Shown: positions 33,682 through 43,200 of the stretch, one piece after another | How the letters are laid out: each line of letters starts with the position of its first letter | Numbering within the stretch: position 1 is the stretch's first letter | Origin: Streptomyces sp. DHE7-1 | GTDB taxonomy: Bacteria > Actinomycetota > Actinomycetes > Streptomycetales > Streptomycetaceae | Direction of reading: 5' to 3' | Length of the DNA stretch: 64,000 nucleotides | Assembly: GCA_016432725.1 (NCBI GenBank) | Contig: JACJDG010000003.1 | Location: 2,790,001-2,854,000, forward strand | Notes under the pieces: generated by a model | The model's database searches: none | What the model was told of the DNA's origin: nothing | The model's input: the letters and a program-made list of their open reading frames with translations, nothing else | Position numbers and translations under genes: made by a program

Positions 33682-35088
33682 TCAGTCCTGCTCGTCCTCC
33701 GGGATCGACACCAGCCAGCGGGTGTCGCGGCGCGGGCGGAGGTAGAAGGCCCAGTAGAGGGTGGCGACCGCGGTGATGCCGCCGGTCCACAGCAGGTAGC
33801 TCGCCTCCTGCTGGGTGAGGATGTAGGCGAGGACCACGATCAGCAGGACCGGCATCGCGGGCCACAGCGGCATCCGCCAGGCGGGGGTGTGCTTGTGGTG
33901 GCCGCGGCGGCACAGCAGGGCGGCGACCGCGACGAGGATGTACATGCCGGTCACGGAGACGCCGGTGACGCCGTACAGGGTGTCCAGGTTGACGAAGCAG
34001 AGCAGCGCGCCGGGGACTCCGACCGCCAGGGTGGCGACCCAGGGGGAGCCGAAGCGGCCGAGCTTGGAGAAGACGTTGTTGACCGGCTCGGGCCAGGCCT
34101 TGTCGCGGGCGGAGGCGAACAGGACGCGGGAGTTCTGGATGACCATGACGATGCCCGCGTTGATGATCGCGAGGGCCACGCAGAGGCTCACGAAGGTGCC
34201 GACCGCGGAGTTGGACCAGGCGGTGACCATGGAGCTGATGTCGCCGCTGGTGAGCTCCTTGATGTCGGAGGCGCCCATGGTGATCGCGGCGACCGGCACG
34301 ATGATGACGACCGAGGAGATGGCGAGGGTGGCCAGCACCGTGCGGGCGACGTTGCGGCGCGGGTGCTCCAGTTCCTCGGAGAGGTAGACGGCGGTCGAGA
34401 AGCCCTGGGTGGCGAAGAGGGCGATGGCGAGCCCGGATATGACGAGCATGGCCGTCACCGGGTCGGTGTGGCCGCTCGGACCGGCCACCTGCATGGAGAC
34501 CAGGCTGCCGACGCCGCGGTGGCTGTGCGAGAAGCCCAGCAGGGCGACCACGCCGGCCGCGATGACCTCGAGAACCAGGAAGATGCCGGTGATCCAGGCG
34601 TTGGCCCGCAGGTCGAGCAGTCCGGCGAGGGTGGCGAGCAGCATGACGCCGGCGCCCGTCATGGACGGGTCGAGGTGGACGATCGGGGCCAGGTAGTCGG
34701 CCGTGCCCATCGCGATGACGGGCGGGACGATCATGACCACCAGCAGGGACAGCACGAAGACCAGCCAGCCCGCGAGCCGCCCGGCCATCGTCGACACCAT
34801 GGCGTACTCGCCGCCCGCGCTGGGGATGAGGGTGCCCAGCTCGGAGTAGCAGAACGCCACGGCGATACAGAGGAGGGAGCCGATGGCGATCGTCAGGGCG
34901 GTGGCGGTGCCGAGGGAGCCGAACAGGTCCGGGATGACCACGAAGAGCGTGGAGGCGGGCGTGACGCACGAGAGCGTCAGCAGGGTGCCGCCGACGACGC
35001 CGATGGAACGCTTGAGCTTGCGGGGACCGTCGGGGATGCCGGGAGCGTCTGCGACGGCGGTGTCGACAGGGCGGAGCGTGTCGGTCAT
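33682..35088 (-). CDS. APC-family amino acid permease
   Basis: 468 residues with about 12 membrane helices. The start region KLKRSIGVVGGTLLTLSCVT, the helix 2-3 motif FCYSELGTLIPSAGGEYAMV and the segment STAVYLSEELEHPRRNVART are conserved in the amino acid-polyamine-organocation superfamily. It probably imports an amino acid or amine with protons. The soluble ends are short; the tail is acidic (VSIPEDEQD). It stands alone, with a 380-base upstream region. Substrate cannot be read from sequence. Confidence 0.85.
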   Translation of the reverse strand: MTDTLRPVDTAVADAPGIPDGPRKLKRSIGVVGGTLLTLSCVTPASTLFVVIPDLFGSLGTATALTIAIGSLLCIAVAFCYSELGTLIPSAGGEYAMVSTMAGRLAGWLVFVLSLLVVMIVPPVIAMGTADYLAPIVHLDPSMTGAGVMLLATLAGLLDLRANAWITGIFLVLEVIAAGVVALLGFSHSHRGVGSLVSMQVAGPSGHTDPVTAMLVISGLAIALFATQGFSTAVYLSEELEHPRRNVARTVLATLAISSVVIIVPVAAITMGASDIKELTSGDISSMVTAWSNSAVGTFVSLCVALAIINAGIVMVIQNSRVLFASARDKAWPEPVNNVFSKLGRFGSPWVATLAVGVPGALLCFVNLDTLYGVTGVSVTGMYILVAVAALLCRRGHHKHTPAWRMPLWPAMPVLLIVVLAYILTQQEASYLLWTGGITAVATLYWAFYLRPRRDTRWLVSIPEDEQD

Positions 35089-35410
35089 GCGGCGGGGTTC
35101 CGATCGACTGGTGCGACTGAGGGTGGGGGTCGGGAGCGCTATCGCCTCCGGCGGCTCGTCTGCGTTCGTCTCGTCCGCTCCCGGCGCTGCTTAGAGAACC
35201 CCTTCGAAAACCGCCGCGTCAATGGGGGTTCACCTTCGGATTCCGCACTCGTAAAGCGATGCAGTTCACATCAGTTTCGCAGGCACTGATCACACGACAG
35301 GTTATTCAGTAAGCCAATCGGATTGATGACCTTGCTTTCGAAGGCATCCGGCAGATCTCTCATGGCTTGCCCGTTTGATCCTCGAAAACGGGAACCGCAG
35401 GCAGTGCGGC
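35089..35410. other. Upstream region of the permease gene
   Basis: About 320 bases with no gene and a lower G/C content than average (for example TTATTCAGTAAGCCAATCGG). It should contain the permease promoter, but no clear operator or RNA element is recognised. It ends against the terminator of the inositol operon. Confidence 0.4.
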
Positions 35411-35449
35411 AAAAAAATGTCGGGCCGTCCGGAATCCGGACGGCCCGAC
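35411..35449 (-). terminator. Intrinsic terminator of the inositol operon
   Basis: A perfect 15-bp stem GTCGGGCCGTCCGGA / TCCGGACGGCCCGAC with a one-base centre. On the minus strand it is followed by A then seven T residues (the plus strand shows AAAAAAA at 35411-35417). It is a textbook Rho-independent terminator 20 bases past mmsA. Confidence 0.92.
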
Positions 35450-35469
35450 GGGGTGTTCCCGGCGGTCGC

Positions 35470-36972
35470 TCAGTGGTTGCGCGGGAAGCCCAGGTCGACG
35501 CCCGCCGGGGCGTCCGCCGGGTCCGGCCAGCGGGTGGTGACGACCTTGCCGCGGGTGTAGAAGTGCGTGCCGTCGTTGCCGTAGATGTGGTGGTCGCCGA
35601 AGAGCGAGTCCTTCCAGCCGCCGAAGGAGTGGTAGCCCACGGGGACCGGGATCGGGACGTTGACGCCGACCATGCCGGCCTCGACCTCGAGCTGGAAGCG
35701 GCGGGCCGCGCCGCCGTCCCGGGTGAAGACGGCGGTGCCGTTGCCGAACGGCGAGGCGTTGATGAGGGCGACGCCCTCCTCGTACGTGTCGGCGCGCAGC
35801 ACGCACAGCACCGGGCCGAAGATCTCGTCCCGGTAGGCGCTCGCGTCGGTCGGCACCCGGTCGAGCAGCGAGATGCCGATCCAGTGGCCGTCCTCGTAGC
35901 CCTCCACGGTGTGGCCGGTGCCGTCCAGCACCACTTCGCAGCCGTCGTCCGCGGCGCCCTTCACGTAGGAGGCGACCTTGTCGCGGTGGGCGGCGGTGAT
36001 CAGCGGCCCCATCTCGGACGCCGGGTCGTTGCCGGGGCCGATCTTGATCTTCTCGGCCCGCTCGCGGATCTTCTCCACCAGCTCGTCGCCGATCGAGCCG
36101 ACCGCCACGACCGCGGAGATCGCCATGCAGCGCTCGCCGGCCGACCCGTAGGCCGCGGAGACCGCCGCGTCGGCGGCCGCGTCCAGGTCCGCGTCCGGCA
36201 GGACCAGCATGTGGTTCTTGGCGCCGCCGAGGGCCTGCACCCGCTTGCCGGCCGCGGAGGCCGTCGTGTGGATGTAGCGGGCGATCGGGGTCGAGCCGAC
36301 GAAGGAGACGGCCTTGACGTCCGGGTGCTCCAGCAGCCGGTCCACGGCCACCTTGTCACCGTGCACGACGTTGAAGACGCCGTCGGGCAGTCCGGCCTCG
36401 GCGAGCAGCTCGGCGAGCCTGACGGCCGCCGACGGGTCCTTCTCGCTCGGCTTCAGCACGAACGTGTTGCCGCAGGCGATGGCGATCGGGAACATCCACA
36501 TCGGGACCATCGCCGGAAAGTTGAACGGGGTGATGCCCGCGACGACACCCAGCGGCTGCCGGATCGACGACACGTCCACCCGGCTCGCCACCTGCGTGGA
36601 CAGCTCGCCCTTGAGCTGCACGCTGATGCCGCAGGCCAGGTCGACGATCTCCAGGCCGCGCGCCACCTCGCCCAAGGCGTCCGAGTGCACCTTGCCGTGC
36701 TCGGCGGTGATCAGCTCGGCGATCTCGTCCCGGTGCGCGTCGAGCAGCGCGCGGAACTTGAAGAGGATGTTGGTCCGCTGCGCCAGCGAGGACTGGCCCC
36801 AGGTCGTGTAGGCGTCCTTGGCGGCGGCGACCGCCGCGTCCACCTCCTCGACCGACGCGAAGGCGACCTTCGTGGTGACCGCGCCGGTCGCCGGGTCCGT
36901 GACCGGCCCGTACGTACCCGACGCGCCTTCGGCGGTCTTGCCGCCGATCCAGTGGTTGACGATCTTCGTCAT
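35470..36972 (-). CDS. mmsA: Methylmalonate-semialdehyde dehydrogenase (acylating)
   Basis: 500 residues, full aldehyde dehydrogenase fold. ITPFNFPAMVPMWMFPIAIA, LGGAKNHMLVLPDADLDAAA and SAGERCMAIS with catalytic Cys282 are diagnostic of MmsA/IolA. It converts malonate (or methylmalonate) semialdehyde to acetyl- (propionyl-) CoA with NAD and CoA, without a separate transferase. It is the last gene of a minus-strand inositol operon and would serve the final catabolic step, and also valine breakdown. The start ATG at 36972 lies 15 bases after the end of iolD. Confidence 0.93.
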   Translation of the reverse strand: MTKIVNHWIGGKTAEGASGTYGPVTDPATGAVTTKVAFASVEEVDAAVAAAKDAYTTWGQSSLAQRTNILFKFRALLDAHRDEIAELITAEHGKVHSDALGEVARGLEIVDLACGISVQLKGELSTQVASRVDVSSIRQPLGVVAGITPFNFPAMVPMWMFPIAIACGNTFVLKPSEKDPSAAVRLAELLAEAGLPDGVFNVVHGDKVAVDRLLEHPDVKAVSFVGSTPIARYIHTTASAAGKRVQALGGAKNHMLVLPDADLDAAADAAVSAAYGSAGERCMAISAVVAVGSIGDELVEKIRERAEKIKIGPGNDPASEMGPLITAAHRDKVASYVKGAADDGCEVVLDGTGHTVEGYEDGHWIGISLLDRVPTDASAYRDEIFGPVLCVLRADTYEEGVALINASPFGNGTAVFTRDGGAARRFQLEVEAGMVGVNVPIPVPVGYHSFGGWKDSLFGDHHIYGNDGTHFYTRGKVVTTRWPDPADAPAGVDLGFPRNH

Positions 36973-36987
36973 GCCCAGAGACTCCTT

Positions 36988-38865
36988 CTACAGATGGCGG
37001 CGTCGGGTCGAGACGTGCCGTTCGTACAGCTCACGTGCCTTGACCGCGGACGAACGGGTCGCGGTCTCGGCCACAGGAACATCCCACCAGGCCTGCGCCG
37101 GAGGCGCGCCCGACACAGTGTCGGACGTTTCGGTCTCCACGTAGACACATGTGGGAGTGTCGGCCGCGCGCGCCTCGGCGAGCGCGGCCCGCAGGTCCCG
37201 GACGGTCCGCGCGCGCAGCACCCGCATGCCGAGGCTGGCCGCGTTGGCGGCGAGGTCCACGGGCAGCGGGGCGCCGGTGAAGGTGCCGTCGGCCGCGCGG
37301 TGGCGGTAGGCGGTGCCGAACCGCTCGCCGCCCACCGACTCCGACAGGCCGCCGATCGACGCGTACCCGTGGTTCTGCACCAGCAGGACCTTGATCGCGA
37401 CGCCCTCCTGGACGGCGGTCACGATCTCCGTCGGCATCATCAGATACGTGCCGTCGCCGACCAGCGCCCATACGTTCCGCCCGGGCGCGGCGAGCTTGAC
37501 GCCGATCGCGGCCGGGATCTCGTAGCCCATGCAGGAGTAGCCGTACTCCAGGTGGTACTGGTCCCGGGACCTGGTCCGCCACAGCTTGTGCAGGTCGCCG
37601 GGGAGCGAGCCGGCCGCGTTCACGATGATGTCGGACTCGTCGACGAGGGCGTCGAGGGCGCCGATGACCTGCGGCTGGGTCGGCCGTACGTCGGGCTCGT
37701 CGGCCTCGAAGCAGGCGTCCACGCGCTGTTCCCAGCGCTCCTTGTCCTCGGTGTACTCGGTGACGTAGGAACCGGCGGCCCGGTGGCCGTGCGTCACCAG
37801 CGCCTCGGTCAGTTCGGCCAGGCCGCTGCGGGCGTCCGCGACCAGCGGGAGCCCGGCGAGCTTGTGGCCGTCGAAGGGCGCGATGTTGAGGTTCAGGAAA
37901 CGGACGTCCGGGTTCTCGAAGAGGGTGCCGGAGGCGGTCGTGAAGTCGGTGTACCGGGTGCCGACGCCGATGACGAGGTCCGCGGTGCGGGCCAGTTCGT
38001 CGGCGGTGGCGGTGCCCGTGTGGCCGACGCCGCCGACGTCCTGCGGGTGGTCGTGGCGCAGGGAGCCCTTGCCGGCCTGGGTGGAGGCGACCGGTATGCG
38101 GGTGGCCGCCGCGAACTCGGCGAGGGTCTCCTCGGCGCGGCTGTGGTGGACGCCGCCGCCCGCGACGACGAGTGGCCTGCGCGCCCGGCGGACGGCCCGG
38201 ACCGCCTCGGCCAGCTCGGTCGGGTCCGCGCCGGGCCGCCGTACCACCCACACGCGCTCGGCGAAGAACTCCTCGGGCCAGTCGTACGCCTCCGCCTGCA
38301 CGTCCTGCGGCAGGGCGAGGGTGACCGCGCCGGTCTCCACCGGGTCGGTGAGGACCCGCACGGCCTGCAGCGCGGCCGGGACGAGCTGCTCGGGCCGGGT
38401 GATCCGGTCGAAGTACCGCGACACCGGGCGCAGGGTGTCGTTGACCGAGAGGTCGCCCGCGTACGGCACCTCGAGCTGCTGCAGGGCCGGGTCGGCGGGG
38501 CGGGCGGCGAAGACGTCGCCGGGGAGGAGCAGGACCGGGAGGTGGTTGACGGTGGCCAGGGCGGCGCCGGTGACCAGGTTGGTCGCGCCGGGGCCGATGG
38601 AGGTCGTCACGGCGTGGGCGGACAGGCGGTTGGACTGGCGGGCGTAGCCGACCGCCGCGTGCACCATGGCCTGCTCGTTGCGGCCCTGGTGGAACGGCAT
38701 GACCTCGGCGTGCTCGACCAGCGCCTGGCCGAGCCCGGCGACGTTGCCGTGCCCGAAGATGCCCCAGGTGGCGCCGATCAGCCGCCGCCGCTCACCGTCG
38801 CGTTCGGTGTGCTGGGCGGCGAGGAAGCGGACGAGTGCCTGGGCGACGGTCAGCCGGATCGTCAT
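36988..38865 (-). CDS. iolD: 3D-(3,5/4)-trihydroxycyclohexane-1,2-dione hydrolase IolD
   Basis: 625 residues, thiamine-diphosphate enzyme. N-terminal pyrimidine-binding domain with FHQGRNEQAMVHAAVGYARQ (the activating Glu), a central domain with PQDVGGVGHTGTATADELAR, and a C-terminal cofactor domain with GDGTYLMMPTEI and LVQNHGYASIGGLSESVGG. It opens the inositol-derived ring to 5-deoxyglucuronic acid. The ATG at 38865 overlaps the iolB stop (ATGA), so the two are coupled. Length and motifs are complete. Confidence 0.94.
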   Translation of the reverse strand: MTIRLTVAQALVRFLAAQHTERDGERRRLIGATWGIFGHGNVAGLGQALVEHAEVMPFHQGRNEQAMVHAAVGYARQSNRLSAHAVTTSIGPGATNLVTGAALATVNHLPVLLLPGDVFAARPADPALQQLEVPYAGDLSVNDTLRPVSRYFDRITRPEQLVPAALQAVRVLTDPVETGAVTLALPQDVQAEAYDWPEEFFAERVWVVRRPGADPTELAEAVRAVRRARRPLVVAGGGVHHSRAEETLAEFAAATRIPVASTQAGKGSLRHDHPQDVGGVGHTGTATADELARTADLVIGVGTRYTDFTTASGTLFENPDVRFLNLNIAPFDGHKLAGLPLVADARSGLAELTEALVTHGHRAAGSYVTEYTEDKERWEQRVDACFEADEPDVRPTQPQVIGALDALVDESDIIVNAAGSLPGDLHKLWRTRSRDQYHLEYGYSCMGYEIPAAIGVKLAAPGRNVWALVGDGTYLMMPTEIVTAVQEGVAIKVLLVQNHGYASIGGLSESVGGERFGTAYRHRAADGTFTGAPLPVDLAANAASLGMRVLRARTVRDLRAALAEARAADTPTCVYVETETSDTVSGAPPAQAWWDVPVAETATRSSAVKARELYERHVSTRRRHL

Positions 38866-39684
38866 CGGTAGCCCCCTGTGGTCTCTGCTTGGTCGGGGTG
38901 GAAGCGGATCCGCCACTCCCGCGTCTCGCCGGGCCCCGCCATGACGTTGAGGTAGTACATGTCGTGGCCGGGCTGGGCGATCGACGGGCCGTGCCATCCG
39001 TCGGGGACGAGGACGGCGTCGCCGGAGCGGACCTCGGCGAGCACGTCGGAGCCGCCCTCTCGGGAGGGGAACACGCGCTGGTAGCCGAACCCGTGCGGGC
39101 CGTCGATCTCGAAGTAGTAGATCTCCTCCAGCCGGGACTCCTCGCCCGGCACGTACTCGTCGTGCTTGTGCGAGGGGTAGGAGGACCAGTTGCCGCCGGG
39201 GGTGACGACCTCCACGGCGATCAGCCGGTCGCAGTCGAAGGTGTCGGCCGCCGCGAAGTTGCGCACCTGGCGGGCGCAGGTGCCGCTGCCGCGGTGTTCG
39301 ACGGGGACCTCCGGCGCGGGGCCGTAGCGGGCGGGGAGTCGTCGCTCGCACTTCGCTCCTGCCAGGGCGAAGCGGCCTCCCGCGCCGGAGGCGATCTGGA
39401 CCCGGGCGTCGCGAGGCGCGTACACGAAGTCGGAGACCCCGGTGAAAACGCTCTCCCGGCCCAGGAGTTGGTACTCGTCTTCCTCGATTCGCACGGTACA
39501 TCCGCCCCGCAGCGGAAGCACGATCCATTCACTGCCCCGGTGGTGAACGTATGGCTGCCGCCGGGTGTCAACTCCACGACGCGCAGGGCGCTGTACTCCC
39601 AGCCGGCGCGCCCGGGGCCGATGTCGAGGGTGTACCCGCCGTTCCCGGCGGTTCCCCGGGCAGGTGCAGCCCGGTGCCGGTCAT
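38862..39684 (-). CDS. iolB: 5-deoxyglucuronate isomerase IolB, frame interrupted twice
   Basis: Cupin-type isomerase turning 5-deoxyglucuronate into 2-deoxy-5-keto-gluconate. The N-terminus reads MTGTGLHLPRGTAGNGGYTL if one base is added near 39658. WEYSALRVVELTPGGSHTFT then joins EWIVLPLRGGCTVRIEEDEY if one base is added near 39535. The body has WSSYPSHKHDEY and EEIYYFEIDGPHGFGYQRVF, the metal-binding signature of IolB. Restored length is about 274 residues. The start overlaps the stop of the aldolase gene and the stop overlaps iolD, consistent with a tightly coupled operon. Confidence 0.88.
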
Positions 39685-40638
39685 GCGGCCCCCGCAGCAG
39701 TCCGGTGGCGGTGTCCACGGCGGCGGCCACATCGCCGTCCGCCGGGTACAGCAGCGAACGGCCCACCACCAGGCCGCGCACGGTGGGAAGTCGGAGCGCG
39801 CCGCGCCACTTCTCGTAGGCGGCGACCTGTTCCCCGGGGGAGTCGCCGACGTCGCCGCCGAGGAGGACGGCCGGCAGGGTCGAGGTCTCCATGACCCGGG
39901 CCATGTCGTCGGGATTCTCGGTGACCGGCACCTTCAGCCAGGTGTAGGCCGAGGAGCCGCCGAGGCCGGAGGCGATGGCGACGGACCGGGTGACGGCTTC
40001 GGCGGACAGGTCGTTGACCAGCCGGCCCTCGGGGTACGGCTGGTGATGAACGGCTCCACGAAGACCGGGAGCCGGCGGGCGGCCATGTCGTCGATGACGC
40101 GGGCGGCGGACTCCAGGGTGGTGAGCGAGCCCGGGTCGGTGTAGTCGATGCGCAGCAGCAGTTTGCCGGCGTCGAAGCCGAGGCGCTGGATGTCCTCGGG
40201 GCGGTGGCCGGTGAAGCGGTCGTCCAGCTCGAAGCGGGCGCCCTGGAGTCCGCCGCGGTTCATGGAGCCGAGGACGACCTTGTGGTCGAGGGCGCCGAGC
40301 AGCAGCAGGTCGTCCAGTACGTCGGCGGTCGCGAGGACGCCGTCGACGCCGGGCCTGGACAGTGCGAGGCGGAGCCGCTGCAGCAGGTCGGCGCGGTTGG
40401 CCATGGCGAGAGCGCGGTCGCCGACGCCGAGCGCGCCGCGGGCCGGGTGGTCGGCGGCGACGATCATCAGGCGGCCGCTCGTGCCCAGCAGCGGGCGCCG
40501 GACGCGGCGGGCGGCGGCCTCGGCGATGGCCTCGGGGCGGTGGGTGCGGACGCGGACCAGTTCGGCGACGTCGACCGGTGGCAGCCGGGTCCCCGACCCG
40601 CTCTCGGTGTGCGTCCCCGCCACGCGGCCGGCCCTCAC
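39681..40638 (-). CDS. Cgl0158-like class I aldolase of the inositol cluster, frame interrupted twice
   Basis: About 319 residues with a TIM-barrel aldolase look: RLMIVAADHPARGALGVGDR, VVLGSMNRGGLQGARFELDD, KLLLRIDYTDPGS and VRGLVVGRSLLYPADGDVAA. The family occurs in actinobacterial inositol clusters (Cgl0158 of Corynebacterium) and is annotated as a DeoC/FbaB-like aldolase. It likely splits 2-deoxy-5-keto-6-phosphogluconate, the job of IolJ in Bacillus. Frame breaks near 40042 and near 39688. The second would otherwise fuse it to iolB; with one extra base it ends GLLRGAA and overlaps the iolB ATG. The GTG start at 40638 overlaps the iolC stop. Confidence 0.78.
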
Positions 40639-41600
40639 AGCACCGCTCCGGCCTCGAGCGCGGCGGCCACCTCGTCGGGGGCGGGCATCGCGGAGGAGCA
40701 CTCCAGGCGGGAGGCGACGATGGCGCCGGCCGCGTTGGCGTACCGCATGGTCGTCTCCAGGTCCCAGCCCGCCAGCAGGCCGTGGCAGAGGGCGCCGCCG
40801 AAGGCGTCCCCGGCGCCGAGTCCGTTGAGGACGGTGACCGGGAGGGGCGGGACCTCGGCGCACCCGCCCGCCCGGTCGACGGCGAGGACGCCCTTGGGTC
40901 CCTGTTTGACCACGGCGATCTCGGCCCCGGCGGCCAGCAGGGCGCGGGCGGCCGCGTGGGGTTCGCGCACACCGGTCGCGATCTCCACCTCGTCGAGGTT
41001 GCCGACGGCGACCGTGGTGTGCCGCAGCGCCTCGGTGTAGAAGGGCCGGGCCACGTCCGGATCGGTCCGGGCCGTGCCGTTCCAGAGAACGGGGCGCCAG
41101 TCGAGGTCGAAGACCGTCGTGCCGGACCGGGCCCGGTGGGCGAGGGCCGTAAGGGTCGCCGTGCGGCTCGGCTCCTCGCTCAGGCCGGTGCCGGTGACCC
41201 AGAAGATCCGGGCGGCGGCGACGGCGTCCAGGTCCAGGTCGCCGGCGTCGATCTCCAGGTCGGGCGCCTTGGGGCGGCGGTAGAAGTAGAGGGGGAAGTC
41301 GTCCGGCGGGAAGACCTCGCAGAAGGTGACGGGCGTGGCCAGTCCGGGGACCGGGGTGACCCAACGGTCGTCGACGCCGAAGCCGCGTAGGGCCTCGTGC
41401 AGATAGGTGCCGAACGGGTCGTCACCGGTGCGGGTGATCACGGCGGTCCGACGGCCGAGCCGGGCGGCGGCGACGGCGACGTTGGTCGCCGATCCGCCGA
41501 GGAACTTGCCGAAGGCCGACACCTGGGCGAGCGGTACGCCGGTCTGCAGTGGGTAGAGATCCACTCCGATCCGCCCCATGGTGATCAGGTCGTACGCCAT
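40635..41600 (-). CDS. iolC: 5-dehydro-2-deoxygluconokinase IolC
   Basis: 321 residues, PfkB/ribokinase fold. LITMGRIGVDLYPLQTGVPL, FLGGSATNVAVAAARLGRR and NGLGAGDAFGGALCHGLL (catalytic Asp of the GAGD motif) are diagnostic, and DLYPLQ is characteristic of IolC. It phosphorylates 2-deoxy-5-keto-gluconate with ATP. It is the first gene of the minus-strand inositol operon; GAAGGGAAG precedes the ATG. Its promoter must lie in 41601-41744, shared with the divergent IolE-like gene. Confidence 0.93.
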   Translation of the reverse strand: MAYDLITMGRIGVDLYPLQTGVPLAQVSAFGKFLGGSATNVAVAAARLGRRTAVITRTGDDPFGTYLHEALRGFGVDDRWVTPVPGLATPVTFCEVFPPDDFPLYFYRRPKAPDLEIDAGDLDLDAVAAARIFWVTGTGLSEEPSRTATLTALAHRARSGTTVFDLDWRPVLWNGTARTDPDVARPFYTEALRHTTVAVGNLDEVEIATGVREPHAAARALLAAGAEIAVVKQGPKGVLAVDRAGGCAEVPPLPVTVLNGLGAGDAFGGALCHGLLAGWDLETTMRYANAAGAIVASRLECSSAMPAPDEVAAALEAGAVL

Positions 41601-41684
41601 CGGCTTCCCTTCCGCGCTGTCCGGTTCACCCGCGTATCTCTTCCCGGGCTTTCTAGTCCTGTCAGACGAACCCTGTCAATCTTT

Positions 41685-41694
41685 TGTCCGGACA
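41685..41694. promoter_or_regulatory. Palindromic operator candidate in the iol divergent promoter
   Basis: TGTCCGGACA is a perfect 10-bp palindrome, directly followed by TTCGGACGACA, which repeats the half-site. A TTGACA (-35-like) for the rightward gene starts at 41709. Position between divergent inositol genes suggests a binding site for the pathway regulator (GntR-type IolR in relatives), which is not encoded nearby. Confidence 0.4.
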
Positions 41695-41744
41695 TTCGGA
41701 CGACAGCTTGACACCGCTTTCCGGGCGCCCGCAGGCTGACGGCC

Positions 41745-42659
41745 ATGACGTCCTTGTCACCCTCCTCACTTTCCCGCATCCGGATCGGTTCGGCGCCCGA
41801 CTCCTGGGGCGTGTGGTTCCCGGACGACCCGCGGCAGGTGCCCTGGCAGCGGTTCCTCGACGAGGTCGCCGGCTCGGGCTACGAGTGGATCGAGCTGGGC
41901 CCCTACGGCTATCTGCCGACCGACCCCGCGGTGCTCGCCGAGGAGACCGGCCGCCGCGGCCTGAGGGTGTCGGCCGGCACGGTCTTCACCGGCCTGCACC
42001 ACGGCGCCGCCGTCTGGGAGAGGACCTGGGAACACGTCTCCGGCATCGCCGCCCTGACCCGGGCGATGGGCGCCCGCCACCTGGTCGTCATCCCGTCGTT
42101 CTGGCGGGACGACCGGACGGGCGAGGTGCTGGAGCCCGACACCCTGACCGCCGGGCAGTGGCGCGACCTGACCTCGCTGACCGAACGGCTGGGGCGCGAG
42201 GTCCGGGAGCGGTACGGCCTCACGGTCGTGGTCCACCCGCACGCCGACACGCACATCGACACCGAGGAGAACGTCACCCGGTTCCTCGACGGCACCGACT
42301 CGGATCTCGTGTCGCTGTGCCTGGACACCGGGCACTACGCGTACTGCGGCGGCGACAGCGTCAAGCTGATCGAGACCTACGGCGAGCGGATCGGCTATCT
42401 GCATCTCAAGCAGGTGGACCCGGCGATCCTCGCCGACGTGCGGGCCGAGGGCACGCCGTTCGGGCCGGCGGTCGCCCGGGGCGTGATGTGCGAACCGCCG
42501 TCCGGGGTGCCCGCACTGGGACCGGTGCTGGAGGCCGCCGGACGGCTGGACACCGATCTGTTCGCGATCGTCGAGCAGGACATGTACCCGTGCGACCCGG
42601 ACAGGCCGCTGCCGATCGCCCGGCGCACCCGGGCGTTCCTGAGGTCCTGCGGAGCCTGA
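41745..42659 (+). CDS. IolE/IolH-like sugar-phosphate isomerase (TIM barrel)
   Basis: 304 residues of the AP-endonuclease-2 TIM-barrel family (PF01261). IGSAPDSWGVWFPDDP begins the barrel; VVVHPHADTHIDTEENVTRF, SLCLDTGHYAYCGGD and GYLHLKQVD supply His, Glu and Asp metal ligands. In inositol clusters such proteins act as inosose dehydratase (IolE) or inosose isomerase (IolI/IolH). I cannot separate these, but the divergent position opposite iolC supports a role in the same pathway. Inositol dehydrogenase iolG and a transporter are not in the window. Confidence 0.75.
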   Translation: MTSLSPSSLSRIRIGSAPDSWGVWFPDDPRQVPWQRFLDEVAGSGYEWIELGPYGYLPTDPAVLAEETGRRGLRVSAGTVFTGLHHGAAVWERTWEHVSGIAALTRAMGARHLVVIPSFWRDDRTGEVLEPDTLTAGQWRDLTSLTERLGREVRERYGLTVVVHPHADTHIDTEENVTRFLDGTDSDLVSLCLDTGHYAYCGGDSVKLIETYGERIGYLHLKQVDPAILADVRAEGTPFGPAVARGVMCEPPSGVPALGPVLEAAGRLDTDLFAIVEQDMYPCDPDRPLPIARRTRAFLRSCGA

Positions 42660-42949
42660 GCCTCGCACGGCCGCGCCGCCGCCCCGTCTCCCCGGCCCTC
42701 CTCGCACCCCTCGCCGCCCGAACCGGCCGCAACAGGCGCCCCTTTGCTGCGACCGTGTCACAAACTCCCCCTTCCTGTCACAGATGTCGCACCTACGCGG
42801 GTTCTCGGTCACACCCGGCCAACAGCCGCTTGCCCGCCGCCTCCCGGTGTCGTTCACCGGGCACAGGCTTGGTGATCACCAGCGCACCGCCCGGCTCCCC
42901 GACGGCCGTCCCCCGGCCGCGCCGCGGCGCGCGCGGGGAGGTACGACGC

Positions 42950-43150
42950 ATGACCGACCGAAGGCTCTGGTCCTACAAGGAGATCGCGGCGCACATCAGG
43001 GTGCAGCCGGACACCGTGCGGTCCTATCGCAAGCACGGTCTGCTGCCACCGCCGGACCAGGTGGAGGCGGGAAAGCCGTACTGGTACGCCGACACCGTCC
43101 GCGCCTGGGTCGCCTCCCGGCCGGGCAACCGGGGCCGAAGAGCGGACTGA
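42950..43150 (+). CDS. Small MerR-like helix-turn-helix DNA-binding protein
   Basis: 66 residues: WSYKEIAAHIRVQPDTVRSY is a helix-turn-helix, followed by KHGLLPPPDQVEAGKPYWYA and the wing W. This is the stand-alone HTH of MerR/excisionase type without an effector domain. GGGGAGG lies eight bases before the ATG. Similar small proteins regulate neighbours or act as excisionases; there is no integrase nearby, so the regulatory reading is more likely. The 290 bases upstream hold no other gene. Confidence 0.75.
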   Translation: MTDRRLWSYKEIAAHIRVQPDTVRSYRKHGLLPPPDQVEAGKPYWYADTVRAWVASRPGNRGRRAD

Positions 43151-43165
43151 GCGCCGAAAACCACC

Positions 43166-43192
43166 TGTGCCCCACCCACCGCGTGGGGCACA
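43166..43192 (+). terminator. Terminator of the small HTH gene
   Basis: TGTGCCCCAC and GTGGGGCACA form a 10-bp stem with a seven-base loop, 16 bases after the stop and just before the GNAT gene. Confidence 0.6.
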
Positions 43193-43200
43193 GTCGCCCC

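Noticed and set aside
35323..38871. 1182-codon plus-strand open frame opposite mmsA and iolD
   Set aside because: The minus-strand genes have full conserved motifs. The plus frame is Val/Gly/Arg/Asp-rich with no domain.
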